A DNA stretch of 54,630 bases, taken from NCBI RefSeq assembly GCF_015594845.1, contig NZ_JADNRK010000014.1:1-54630 (forward strand). The letters are read 5' to 3'. Origin of the DNA: Alkalibacter mobilis. Lineage in GTDB: Bacteria > Bacillota > Clostridia > Eubacteriales > Alkalibacteraceae. Shown in pieces: positions 25,911 through 34,043 of the stretch; the first letter of the stretch is position 1, and each line of letters begins with the position of its first letter. The position numbers were made by a program, and so were the translations under genes. Under the pieces are notes generated by a model. The model searched no databases, was not told the origin of the DNA, and worked only from the letters and a program-made list of their open reading frames with translations.

Positions 25911-26794
25911 GTTTTATAGATATTTACAATTCCAAAAAGAATGAAATTGAAAAAAAAATGCAACTATATCTTTTTGAACTAAGAGATACGGTGCCGAAGG
26001 TTTTATACGATTCAATGGAGTATAGCCTGATGGCTGGCGGAAAGAGGTTAAGGCCGATTTTAACCATGGAATTTGCAGGAACAAAAGCAAAAAATCATGA
26101 ACTCGCCTTGCCACTGGCTTGTGCCATTGAAATGATACATACCTATTCGCTTATTCATGACGATCTTCCGCCTATGGATAATGACAGCTTGCGAAGAGGC
26201 AAACCCACCAATCACATACTATACGGTGAAAATGTTGCGATTCTTTCAGGCGATGCATTGTTGAATTATTCTTTTGAAATAATGCTTCAGAATATCCCAT
26301 TAAGAGAGAACGAGGGGTACTTAAAGGCGATGGGAATAATTGCTAACGGCGCAGGGCCACGAGGTATGATTGGCGGGCAAGTTGATGATATAAAGAATGA
26401 ATCATCTGATTTGACAATAGAAGAACTTGAGAGTATAAACAACAGAAAAACCGGTGCTTTATTGAAATCATCAGTGTTGGCTGGGGCTGTTTATGCAAAA
26501 CTGGAGCATAATAAAATTCAATTGCTTGAAAGATACAGCGATTTGATCGGGCTGGCATTTCAAATAGTCGATGACATTCTTGATATATCCGGCGATGCAA
26601 GTATAACGGGAAAAGAAACCGGGAAAGATACAGAAAACAATAAGATTACTTATCCGATGGTATACGGTATGGAAAAATCAAAAAAAATTGTTGATGATTT
26701 ATACACTGAGGCAATTGAATGCTTGAAAAAAGCGGAAGTAGAAAACGAATTCTTGATCGATCTGACAGGTTTTATCTGTAACAGGGATTATTGA
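25907..26794 (+). CDS. ispA: Polyprenyl diphosphate synthase (farnesyl diphosphate synthase type)
   Basis: This enzyme condenses isopentenyl diphosphate with allylic diphosphates, giving farnesyl or geranylgeranyl diphosphate. The protein is 295 residues. The first aspartate-rich motif is HDDLPPMDND (near 83-92) and the second is QIVDDILD (near 222-229). MAGGKRLRP (near 42-50) and the RRGKPTNH stretch are also present. Two extra residues inside the first motif (DDLPPMD) are typical of bacterial enzymes. It is the last gene before the OLE RNA, a constant arrangement in OLE-bearing bacteria. Confidence 0.95.
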   Translation: MSFIDIYNSKKNEIEKKMQLYLFELRDTVPKVLYDSMEYSLMAGGKRLRPILTMEFAGTKAKNHELALPLACAIEMIHTYSLIHDDLPPMDNDSLRRGKPTNHILYGENVAILSGDALLNYSFEIMLQNIPLRENEGYLKAMGIIANGAGPRGMIGGQVDDIKNESSDLTIEELESINNRKTGALLKSSVLAGAVYAKLEHNKIQLLERYSDLIGLAFQIVDDILDISGDASITGKETGKDTENNKITYPMVYGMEKSKKIVDDLYTEAIECLKKAEVENEFLIDLTGFICNRDY

Positions 26795-26804
26795 GTTCAT
26801 ATAT

Positions 26805-26833
26805 TTGTAAATAAAAAGACCATGTGATATAAT
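26805..26833 (+). promoter_or_regulatory. Promoter of the OLE RNA
   Basis: TTGTAA (26805-26810) and a perfect TATAAT (26828-26833) with a 17-bp spacer lie between ispA and the OLE RNA. Transcription would start near 26840, close to the first paired base at 26844. Confidence 0.65.
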
Positions 26834-26843
26834 TCATTTAATT

Positions 26844-27410
26844 ATATGGTGGTGCAGTATTCTAGTCAGATCTATCGCTTCTCAAGGCGGGGCTAAAAAT
26901 CCGTCAAAGGGCACATCGATGAAGTTTCTTGTATTGGCTTTCGACGCCCAGTTGGGGGCTTTTACAGGGAGTAAAGGGAGATGGGGCGATCCGCAATGGC
27001 ATGCGGGCGTAGACCCTGCTCCCGCGGAGACCCGGTTAACGGGAGAAACCTGCCGAAATGTTTCGTTTCGACGAGATATGGATGCAGCGTAGCCTGCCTT
27101 GAGTGAAACAGGGAGATGATAAGATCAGTCCGTACGGTTTGTGAGCTCAAAGCCTGCGGGTATTGCTTTTCGAAACCTGTTTTGCAAAAGAGGCTAGGAA
27201 GCGATGTGACTGTTGAGGAAAACTCCTAGACTGTTCTTTAGAGGCACAGTGAGGATTACAGTGTGTACTAAGTGGCAATCCAGCCTCATTTTTGGTGACA
27301 AAATGAAAAAAGGGCAAGGGAAACCGCTGGCTTGGTGACAAGCCGGTCTCTTTTTGGGAAAACCTGCTGGACCTAAGACGCAAAGTTTACTTATTGTGCT
27401 ACCACCATAT
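26844..27410 (+). ncRNA. ole: OLE RNA (ornate, large, extremophilic RNA)
   Basis: I identify this gene-free stretch of about 567 nt as an OLE RNA. It lies between ispA and the gene for the OLE-associated membrane protein OapA, inside the nusB-xseA-xseB-ispA...tlyA-recN block where OLE RNAs are found. The ends form a perfect 10-bp stem: ATATGGTGGT (26844-26853) with ACCACCATAT (27401-27410). Inner stems include CTCCCG (27019-27024) with CGGGAG (27040-27045). Two 3' hairpins carry GTGA tetraloops, each with the cap TTGGTGACAA (27292-27301, 27332-27341). OLE RNA forms a membrane-bound complex with OapA and is linked to tolerance of cold, alcohol and metal stress. The exact ends are inferred from the closing stem. 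Confidence 0.92.
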
Positions 27411-27437
27411 CATACAATCCCTTTTGGAGGATTAAAT

Positions 27438-28049
27438 TTGAAATATAAAGATTCAGTAAAAAAAACTAAAAAAAGCAATAAAGAGTTAAAACAAAAAAGA
27501 CAAAAGAAGTGGTTGATATTTATTACGATATGGACCTTTTTTCTTTCTATAGGCATTAATTTGGTATCCGAATTGTTTTTAAACAATTCGGATGTTGTTG
27601 TTTCATTTTTAATATTGGTGTCCATAGTCGCGGTGGGAATATTTTTTGATATGGTAGGGATTGCTGTAGCTTCAGCAAATCTCACACCTTTTAATTCAAT
27701 GGCAGCCAATAGAGTAAAAGGATCCAGAGAGGCAGTACAGATAGTAAAAAATGCGAGTCAGGTTTCTAACTTTTGCAATGATGTAATAGGAGACATTTGT
27801 GGTATAGTCAGTGGAGCTACAGCCATAAGCATAGTATATCAAATTGGCACAAGATTCACTTTGACCGAAACCACTATTCTGGTGATTATATTCAATGGAT
27901 TTCTGGCAGCCGTCACGGTCGGAGGAAAAGCAATGGGTAAAAATATTGCAATGGAAAACAATACAAGGATCGTTTATAGATTCGGTTGTATCGTAGCTTT
28001 CCTTAAAAATCCCTTTAGCTACGGGAAAGGGGGTAAAGGCGTTGTCTAG
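27438..28049 (+). CDS. oapA: OLE-associated membrane protein OapA
   Basis: OapA binds OLE RNA and anchors it to the cell membrane. This protein of 203 residues has a strongly basic N-terminus (KKTKKSNKELKQKRQKKW, 8-25) suited to RNA contact and four membrane segments (about 25-47, 53-78, 117-137, 146-166). It has the conserved region FFDMVGIAVASANLTPFN (69-86) and CNDVIGDICGIVSG (113-126), resembling the CNNM/DUF21 fold. The start is TTG 27438 with TTGGAGG (27424-27430) seven bases before; an upstream extension would be OLE RNA sequence. It lies 27 nt after the RNA closing stem and overlaps tlyA by 8 bp. dxs, often the next gene, is missing here. Confidence 0.88.
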   Translation: MKYKDSVKKTKKSNKELKQKRQKKWLIFITIWTFFLSIGINLVSELFLNNSDVVVSFLILVSIVAVGIFFDMVGIAVASANLTPFNSMAANRVKGSREAVQIVKNASQVSNFCNDVIGDICGIVSGATAISIVYQIGTRFTLTETTILVIIFNGFLAAVTVGGKAMGKNIAMENNTRIVYRFGCIVAFLKNPFSYGKGGKGVV

Positions 28050-28839
28050 ATTGGATGTATATTTACACGAAAAAGGTTTCTACGATAGCAGGGAACAGGC
28101 AAAACGGAACGTAATGGCCGGAAATGTTTCGATAAATGGAAAAATGGCAGACAAGCCTGGGATGACAGTAAAAGACGGAGATATTATTAGCGTCAAGGAA
28201 AAAGAGTGTCCCTTTGTAAGTCGAGGCGGATTTAAACTCGATAAGGCGATCAAAACCTTTGGGCTTGACTTGCAGGGTAATATTGCCATGGATGTTGGGG
28301 CTTCCACGGGAGGGTTTACAGATTGCATGCTTCAATATGGAGCCGATAAAGTTTATTCAGTGGATGTAGGATACGGTCAATTAGATTGGAAACTCAGGAG
28401 TGACGCAAGGGTCGTATCGATGGAAAGAAAAAATTTTAGACATATGGAATTTGATGAAATTGGTGAAAAGGTTGATTTTTTAGTCATGGACGTATCATTT
28501 ATTTCGGTAACAAAACTTGTAGATAGAATAAAGATGTTTTTGAAAGAAAATGGTAATGCTGTAATTTTGATCAAACCACAGTTTGAAGCTGGAAAAGATA
28601 GAGTTGGAAAGAAAGGAATAGTAAAAGATCCGGATGTTCACTTCGAAGTTATCAAAGACGTGATCATATTTTTTGAAAATTCGGGTATGAGTGTCATTGG
28701 GTTAGATTTTTCTCCTGTAAAAGGTGCAAAAGGAAATATTGAATATCTTATTCTTGTGAAATATGACATTTCAGAAATAGGCACGATTTCAGAAGAAATA
28801 ATCAAAGAAATCGTTAAAAAGGCAAACGAAGGTTTATAA
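28042..28839 (+). CDS. tlyA: TlyA family rRNA 2'-O-methyltransferase
   Basis: TlyA methylates cytidine 2'-OH groups in 16S and 23S rRNA; some members are also reported as hemolysins. The protein is 265 residues: an S4 RNA-binding domain (about 1-60, starting RLDVYLHEKGFYDSREQAK) followed by an FtsJ-type methyltransferase domain. The SAM-binding DVGASTGGFTDCML lies near 80-93, and the catalytic lysine region SRGGFKLDKAI near 60. The start is TTG 28042 after AAAGGGGG and overlaps oapA by 8 bp. Confidence 0.93.
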   Translation: MSRLDVYLHEKGFYDSREQAKRNVMAGNVSINGKMADKPGMTVKDGDIISVKEKECPFVSRGGFKLDKAIKTFGLDLQGNIAMDVGASTGGFTDCMLQYGADKVYSVDVGYGQLDWKLRSDARVVSMERKNFRHMEFDEIGEKVDFLVMDVSFISVTKLVDRIKMFLKENGNAVILIKPQFEAGKDRVGKKGIVKDPDVHFEVIKDVIIFFENSGMSVIGLDFSPVKGAKGNIEYLILVKYDISEIGTISEEIIKEIVKKANEGL

Positions 28840-28891
28840 TATTTATGTAATAATATATAATAATTATTAATTGAAATAAATCGAGGTGCTT

Positions 28892-29746
28892 ATGAATAAA
28901 ATTGGTTTGTACATAAACCCAAGCAAAAGCCATAGTTTTGAGAATGCAAAGCGTGTTGTAAAAATACTAAAAGACAATGGAGTGGAAGTTTACGGCGCTG
29001 AAAATACAAAGGTTGAGATGATGGAAACCGGTATCATGATCGACGAAAAAAAAATGTTTTCGGAATCCGAATGTATTATAGTTTTCGGAGGTGACGGAAC
29101 GATTTTGGAAGCAGTAAGAAAAATGGGGAAAAATCACATACCGATGTTTGGAGTCAATTATGGAAACCTTGGGTTTATGGCTGAAGTTGAAGAAAATGGC
29201 ATTGATGTTTCCCTTGACAGATTATTGAAGAATGACTATGCAATAGAAGAACGTATGATGCTGGACGTGGAGATCGATGGGTTTGATTCGGAAGAACACG
29301 GTTTTACGGCGCTAAACGATGTAGTTATCAGCAGAGGTGCCAATACGAGGCTTATAGACATCAAGATATACGGCAATGAGAATCTGATAGAAGAATACAG
29401 AGCGGATGGCCTGATAATCTCAACACCAACCGGTTCAACCGCATATTCTCTCTCGGCTGGTGGACCAATAATAGAACCATCAAACGACAGCATATTGGTT
29501 GTCACTCCAATTTGTCCACATTCACTGCACAATCGAAGCATTGTCCTTGATGCAAACAAGGAAATCAGTGTATTTGCAGAGTCGAAGGACAAAAACTTAA
29601 TAGTAGCTATAGACGGTCAAAAGTTTTTTGAGATGAACCAAAAACCCATTCACATAAAGAAAGCCGTTTCTACGGTAAAACTTATAAAATTCAAGGAAAA
29701 CAACTTCTTCGAAATTTTAAGAAGAAAATTATCAGAACGAATATAA
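28892..29746 (+). CDS. nadK: NAD kinase
   Basis: NAD kinase phosphorylates NAD to NADP with ATP or polyphosphate. The protein is 284 residues, usual for Firmicutes. The conserved GGDGT is at 66-70, followed by the [12 protein letters not shown] stretch near 92. The NAD-binding segment with [22 protein letters not shown] is near 170-191. The start is ATG 28892 with GAGGTG (28883-28888) just before; the earlier GTG at 28886 lies in the ribosome site itself. argR follows after 21 bp. Confidence 0.95.
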   Translation: MNKIGLYINPSKSHSFENAKRVVKILKDNGVEVYGAENTKVEMMETGIMIDEKKMFSESECIIVFGGDGTILEAVRKMGKNHIPMFGVNYGNLGFMAEVEENGIDVSLDRLLKNDYAIEERMMLDVEIDGFDSEEHGFTALNDVVISRGANTRLIDIKIYGNENLIEEYRADGLIISTPTGSTAYSLSAGGPIIEPSNDSILVVTPICPHSLHNRSIVLDANKEISVFAESKDKNLIVAIDGQKFFEMNQKPIHIKKAVSTVKLIKFKENNFFEILRRKLSERI

Positions 29747-29767
29747 TAAATTGCGAGGAGCGTTTGT

Positions 29768-30217
29768 ATGAAAGGTGCCAGACAAGCAAAGATTTTGGAA
29801 TTGATAGATATGAGCGAAATCGAAACACAAGAGGAATTGGCGGAAAAACTCAAAGAATCGGGATATAAAGTAACTCAAGCCACAGTATCCAGGGATATTA
29901 AAGAACTTAGATTGATCAAGATCATGAGCAAGTCGGGCAAGTATCACTATGCGTCGTTCAAGGATACCAGCAGTCAGATGAGTGAACGAATTTCCAACGT
30001 TTTCAAGGAGTCTGTAATTACTGTCGAGCATAGTGGTAATCTCGTGGTTCTTAAAACTTTCACCGGTGGTGCAATGGCGGCATCTGTGGCTATAGATTCG
30101 CTGGATTGGCCGGAAATAGTCGGATGTTTGGCTGGCGATGACACGATATTTGTAGCAATAAAAGATAATTTCAATATTCTGGAGACAATTGAAAAGTTCA
30201 GGAAATTAATAAAATAG
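29768..30217 (+). CDS. argR: Arginine repressor ArgR/AhrC
   Basis: This is the arginine-dependent repressor, 149 residues. The N-terminal winged helix (about 1-70) contains the motif QEELAEKLKESGYKVTQATVSRDIKEL. The C-terminal domain (about 80-149) forms the hexamer and binds arginine through a GDDTIF-type segment near 124-129. In Firmicutes it regulates arginine synthesis and breakdown elsewhere on the chromosome. It sits in the standard place between nadK and recN. No arginine operator is visible in its own upstream region. Confidence 0.95.
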   Translation: MKGARQAKILELIDMSEIETQEELAEKLKESGYKVTQATVSRDIKELRLIKIMSKSGKYHYASFKDTSSQMSERISNVFKESVITVEHSGNLVVLKTFTGGAMAASVAIDSLDWPEIVGCLAGDDTIFVAIKDNFNILETIEKFRKLIK

Positions 30218-30233
30218 TCCGGGAAGGTGTGCC

Positions 30234-31916
30234 ATGCTGGCTGAACTAAACATAAAGAATTATGCTTTGATTGAAAATCTCAGAATCGAATTTCAAAAGG
30301 GTTTTAACGTTATCACGGGTGAAACCGGGGCGGGAAAATCCATCATAATTAATGCTTTGATGCAGGCTTTAGGTGCCCGAGGAAATAAAGACATGATCAA
30401 AAGAGGTAAGGAAAGGCTTGTTGTGCAGGCAATATTTACATTTGAAGGCTTACCTGAAGATATAAGTGATTTGATTTCCGGGTTGGGGGTCGACTATGAA
30501 AACAGCGGTTTGATTTTATCCAGAGAGATACATAAATCAGGACGAAATGTTTGTAGGATAAACGACATCAACATTACAGTCAATGATCTCAAAAAAATCG
30601 GAGACAAACTTGTGGATATTCATAGTCAACGTGATCATAATTTGATCTTGAACAAAGAAGAGCATCTGAAGATTTTGGATATGTATGGAAAAGAAAAAAT
30701 ATACGACATATTGGAATCGGTAAAAGAATTGCACGGGGAATGGAAACGAATAAAAAGAGAAAAGGAAAACTTGATAGACAGTATTGCCAAAGAAGAAAGA
30801 GATCTCGATATATTCAGATTTCAACTCAAGGAAATATCTTCAATAGAATTTGAAGTCCGAGAAGATGAAAATTTGGAAAAGAAAATAAATATTATGGGCA
30901 ATGCAGAAATTCTCTTCAAGAATGCAAGTGCAATATATGAAATCTTATACGGTTCGGATACTTCAGTCCAGGATATGATAGGCGAGGCATTGAAAAATAT
31001 TCAAGAAATGGAAAAAGCTGATTTTTCATTGTCCCAGTACGAAGATAGACTGAATGAAATAAATTTGAATATGGAAGACATAGCCTATTATTTTAGAGAT
31101 TATAGAGAAATGATTTCTTTCGATGACTCTGAACTCAACAAATCTCAAGACAAATTGAACAAGTTAAATGCATTAAAGAGAAAATATGGACCTGAATTGG
31201 AAGATGTTTTGGAATTCAAGAAAACATTGGAGGAAAACATCGACAAGCTAGAGAGAAAAGATGCTTATCTTGATGAAATTGAAAAAAAATTGTTAAAATC
31301 AAGGGAGGCATATGAGAACAAGTCCATGGAATTGCGAAAAGTTCGAAAAGAAGCGGGTAAAACGTTTGCAGACAACATCAATAGAGAGCTGAAAGCCCTC
31401 TCTATGAAAGATGCATATTTTTCCATCATATTTCGAGAATTGAATGAAGAAAAAAACTTTGCCGCAACAGGGTTGGATGACGTTGAATTTCTCATAAGGA
31501 CCAATAGAGGCGATGAAGACAAGCCCTTGATAAAAATAGCATCAGGAGGAGAAATATCCAGAATAATGTTGGCTATCAAGAGCGTTATAGGTAAATCTTA
31601 CGGCATGAAAACTCTGATATTCGATGAGATAGATACTGGAATCAGTGGTTTGGCTGCTACTTCAGTAGGCAAAAAACTCAAAGAAATCAGCAAAGATATC
31701 CAACTAATAAGCATCACCCATTTGCCGCAGATAGCTTCTATGGCTGACAATCATTTTGAAGTTATTAAAGAAGGAACATCAGAAGGGAATGTTACAAGAT
31801 TCAAATACTTGGATTTTGATCAGAGAGTTGAGGCTCTAGCCAATATGATTGACGGAGGACAAACTAAGAAGAGTTTGGATCACGCCAGAGAAATCTTGAG
31901 CAAAAACATCAAATAA
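30234..31916 (+). CDS. recN: DNA repair protein RecN
   Basis: RecN is an SMC-like ATPase that acts at DNA double-strand breaks. The 560-residue protein has the N-terminal Walker A GETGAGKSI near 33-41 and a long coiled-coil middle region (about 160-370). The signature SGGEISRIMLAIK is near 440, and the Walker B LIFDEIDTGISG near 463-474. It is the last gene of the nusB-recN block. In spore formers spoIVB and spo0A usually follow; here PduL does. Confidence 0.96.
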   Translation: MLAELNIKNYALIENLRIEFQKGFNVITGETGAGKSIIINALMQALGARGNKDMIKRGKERLVVQAIFTFEGLPEDISDLISGLGVDYENSGLILSREIHKSGRNVCRINDINITVNDLKKIGDKLVDIHSQRDHNLILNKEEHLKILDMYGKEKIYDILESVKELHGEWKRIKREKENLIDSIAKEERDLDIFRFQLKEISSIEFEVREDENLEKKINIMGNAEILFKNASAIYEILYGSDTSVQDMIGEALKNIQEMEKADFSLSQYEDRLNEINLNMEDIAYYFRDYREMISFDDSELNKSQDKLNKLNALKRKYGPELEDVLEFKKTLEENIDKLERKDAYLDEIEKKLLKSREAYENKSMELRKVRKEAGKTFADNINRELKALSMKDAYFSIIFRELNEEKNFAATGLDDVEFLIRTNRGDEDKPLIKIASGGEISRIMLAIKSVIGKSYGMKTLIFDEIDTGISGLAATSVGKKLKEISKDIQLISITHLPQIASMADNHFEVIKEGTSEGNVTRFKYLDFDQRVEALANMIDGGQTKKSLDHAREILSKNIK

Positions 31917-32009
31917 CTAAAAAACAATAAAAAACATGACTTGTTATCTATTAAACAAAGTTTCAGTGTGTTACAATATTGTGGAATAAGATAGTATGGA
32001 GGTTTTACA

Positions 32010-32579
32010 ATGAAGAAATTAGTTCCTATAGCAATGTCAAACAGACACATACACCTGTCTGAAAAAGATTTGGCAACCCTGTTCGGCGAGGGATATGAAT
32101 TGACAAAAATGAAGGATCTTTCGCAACCGGGACAGTTTGCCTGTGAAGAGAAAGTGGACGTATATGGACCCAAAAATGCAATAAAGGGTGTGAGGATTCT
32201 TGGACCAACAAGACCGGAGACACAATTGGAAGTTTCAGTTGCAGACAGTTTTGTTCTAGGGATAGCTCCTCCTGTAAGAGATTCTGGAGACATAAAAGAC
32301 TCGCCCGGAGTCACATTGGAAGGGCCTAAAGGAAAGGTCGAAATCATGCAGGGCGCAATAGTTGCATCCAGACATATACACATGCACACAGATGATGCTG
32401 AAAAGTTTGGACTGAAAGACAAGGACGAGGTACAGGTGAAAGTTGATGGAAAGCGTGGCTTGATTTTTTCCAATGTCCTGGTGCGCGTCAGCGACAAATA
32501 TGCTCTAGAGATGCACGTAGACGTTGAAGAAGGTAATGCGGCCGGTGTTAAAAACGGACAGATGGTTGAAATAATATAA
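32010..32579 (+). CDS. pduL: Phosphate propanoyltransferase (PduL)
   Basis: PduL transfers acyl groups between coenzyme A and phosphate (acetyl- or propanoyl-phosphate) and replaces the unrelated Pta in many anaerobes. The protein is 189 residues with two PduL repeats. The zinc-binding histidines are in SNRHIHLS (10-17) and SRHIHMH (120-126). The N-terminus begins directly with the domain and has no extra helix, so it is the free rather than the microcompartment-targeted form. ATGGAGG precedes the ATG by eight bases. With a carboxylate kinase it would yield ATP; the divergent kinase at 7059 is a possible but unproven partner. Confidence 0.92.
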   Translation: MKKLVPIAMSNRHIHLSEKDLATLFGEGYELTKMKDLSQPGQFACEEKVDVYGPKNAIKGVRILGPTRPETQLEVSVADSFVLGIAPPVRDSGDIKDSPGVTLEGPKGKVEIMQGAIVASRHIHMHTDDAEKFGLKDKDEVQVKVDGKRGLIFSNVLVRVSDKYALEMHVDVEEGNAAGVKNGQMVEII

Positions 32580-32593
32580 CTTAAGTCTTCCTT

Positions 32594-32619
32594 AAGCCCT
32601 TTGAATAAAGGGCTTTTTT
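32594..32619 (+). terminator. Terminator after pduL
   Basis: AAGCCCTTT (32594-32602) pairs with AAAGGGCTT (32607-32615) around GAAT and ends in a T tract. Confidence 0.9.
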
Positions 32620-32620
32620 C

Positions 32621-32649
32621 TTGTCACTTTGCATGTAAGTGGCTATAAT
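32621..32649 (+). promoter_or_regulatory. Promoter of lgt
   Basis: TTGTCA (32621-32626) and TATAAT (32644-32649) are 17 bp apart, directly after the pduL terminator. Confidence 0.7.
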
Positions 32650-32689
32650 TAAACGTGGTTGAAGCATAAAATGAACTGGGAGTGATAAA

Positions 32690-33445
32690 ATGCCAAATCC
32701 TGTAGCTATTAGCATTTGGGGGCTTGAAATAAGGTGGTACGGTATTCTTATATCAACGGCCATTTTGATTGGGATAGGAATAGCAGTCATAAGAGGGAAG
32801 AAAAAAAATATCATTAGTGATGATATTTTGGACATCGTTTTGGTAAGTGTTCCAGCAGCAATGATTGGAGCCAGAATTTATTACGTGATTTTCAAATTGG
32901 ACTATTATCTGGCAAATCCAAAAGAAATCTTCATGGTTTGGGAAGGTGGATTGGCCATTCACGGCGGTCTTATTGGAGCATTTATTGCCGGTTTTTTGGT
33001 GTGCAAGGTCAAAAAGCTAAATGTGTTGACTGTTTTGGATGTGTTTGCTCCAGCATTTCCCCTTGGTCAGAGTATAGGAAGATGGGGCAATTATTTCAAT
33101 CAGGAAGCATACGGTTCTGAAACAGATCTACCATGGGCAATAACGGTTATGGATCCGTTAAAAGGACTTATTAAAGTCCATCCCACTTTTTTGTATGAAT
33201 CCTTGTGGAATCTTGGAGTTCTTGCCATACTTTTGATATATGAGAAGGTGGGCAAAAAATACGAAGGGGAATTGATTTTGTTTTATGGAATCTTTTACTC
33301 ACTGGGAAGATTTTTCATAGAAGGATTAAGAACAGACAGTTTGATGTTCATGAATATGAGAATAGCTCAAATTATAAGTATTTTTTCCATTTTGATTTGT
33401 CTAATTTTACTAAAAAAAATCAGAACGACCCGCAATAAAATTTAA
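32690..33445 (+). CDS. lgt: Prolipoprotein diacylglyceryl transferase
   Basis: Lgt moves diacylglycerol from phosphatidylglycerol to the lipobox cysteine of prolipoproteins, the first step of lipoprotein maturation in the membrane. The 251-residue protein has about seven membrane segments. The catalytic-region HGGLIGAF starts at H91 (the counterpart of the key histidine of the E. coli enzyme), and the Lgt signature GRWGNYFNQEAYG lies at 130-142. It is transcribed alone between two terminators. Confidence 0.95.
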   Translation: MPNPVAISIWGLEIRWYGILISTAILIGIGIAVIRGKKKNIISDDILDIVLVSVPAAMIGARIYYVIFKLDYYLANPKEIFMVWEGGLAIHGGLIGAFIAGFLVCKVKKLNVLTVLDVFAPAFPLGQSIGRWGNYFNQEAYGSETDLPWAITVMDPLKGLIKVHPTFLYESLWNLGVLAILLIYEKVGKKYEGELILFYGIFYSLGRFFIEGLRTDSLMFMNMRIAQIISIFSILICLILLKKIRTTRNKI

Positions 33446-33453
33446 AAATAGCC

Positions 33454-33485
33454 AACACTCGGTTAGTTGACCGGGTGTTTTTTTT
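33454..33485 (+). terminator. Terminator after lgt
   Basis: AACACTCGG (33454-33462) pairs with CCGGGTGTT (33471-33479, one G-T pair), followed by a T tract. It separates lgt from the division operon. Confidence 0.9.
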
Positions 33486-33543
33486 ATTGATATTTTATAT
33501 AAAAGATTTTTTTTAAAAAATTCCTTTAAAACGCTTAATAATC

Positions 33544-33572
33544 TTGTGTAAAGTGGGGGCTAGTGGTATAAT
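33544..33572 (+). promoter_or_regulatory. Promoter of the mraZ division and cell wall operon
   Basis: TTGTGT (33544-33549) and TATAAT (33567-33572) with a 17-bp spacer, about 30 bp before mraZ. No other promoter or terminator stands out before ftsZ, so this may drive up to about 15 kb. Confidence 0.75.
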
Positions 33573-33593
33573 ATGGGTTATAGTGGGGAATCG
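33553..33593 (+). promoter_or_regulatory. MraZ operator: four 10-bp direct repeats
   Basis: TGGG-type repeats start at 33554, 33564, 33574 and 33584: TGGGGGCTAG, TGGTATAATA, TGGGTTATAG, TGGGGAATCG. The 10-bp spacing equals that of the known MraZ target (TGGGN repeats separated by 5 nt). The array spans the promoter spacer, the -10 and the transcription start, fitting self-repression by MraZ. Confidence 0.8.
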
Positions 33594-33603
33594 AGGTGTG
33601 TAA

Positions 33604-34035
33604 ATGTTCATAGGAGAGTATCAACATAACATTGACGCTAAGGGTAGATTGATAATACCTTCTAAATTTAGAGACGCTTTAGGCGAAATATTTATCGTCA
33701 CCAAGGGCTTGGATAAGTGTCTTTTTGTATTTCCTATGGACGAATGGCACAAATTCGAAGAAAAACTCAAAACACTACCCATATCCAGCAAAGATGCCAG
33801 AGCATTTTCCAGATTTTTCTTCGCTGGAGCATCTGAATGTGAACTGGATAAACAAGGCAGGATCATGATTCCCGGAAATTTGAGAGACTACGCTGGCATC
33901 GAAAAAGAAACATTCATCATCGGCGTATCGGGACGTCTGGAAATTTGGAACAAAAGCAACTGGAATGAATATAACGAGGAAGATGACCTTAGCTATGATG
34001 CCATTGCGGACAAGATGGCCATGCTGGGAATATAG
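33604..34035 (+). CDS. mraZ: Transcriptional regulator MraZ
   Basis: MraZ is a DNA-binding regulator of the division and cell wall cluster, which it heads. The 143-residue protein has two SpoVT/AbrB-like halves, the first with [20 protein letters not shown] near the N-terminus and the second with [19 protein letters not shown] near 80-98. The start follows a GAGGTG site. Its likely binding site, four TGGG repeats, is directly upstream. rsmH starts 8 bp after its stop. Confidence 0.95.
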   Translation: MFIGEYQHNIDAKGRLIIPSKFRDALGEIFIVTKGLDKCLFVFPMDEWHKFEEKLKTLPISSKDARAFSRFFFAGASECELDKQGRIMIPGNLRDYAGIEKETFIIGVSGRLEIWNKSNWNEYNEEDDLSYDAIADKMAMLGI

Positions 34036-34043
34036 GTGGCCTG

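Noticed and set aside
26962-27383. Two short open frames on the minus strand within 26962-27383
   Set aside because: They lie in the OLE RNA, which explains the sequence; neither has a ribosome site nor recognisable protein features.
27354-27437. Longer OapA with 28 extra N-terminal residues
   Set aside because: The extension lies in the OLE RNA 3' end; GGAGG at 27426-27430 points to TTG 27438.
28063-28335. Antisense frames in tlyA
   Set aside because: Shadow frames opposite a well-supported gene.
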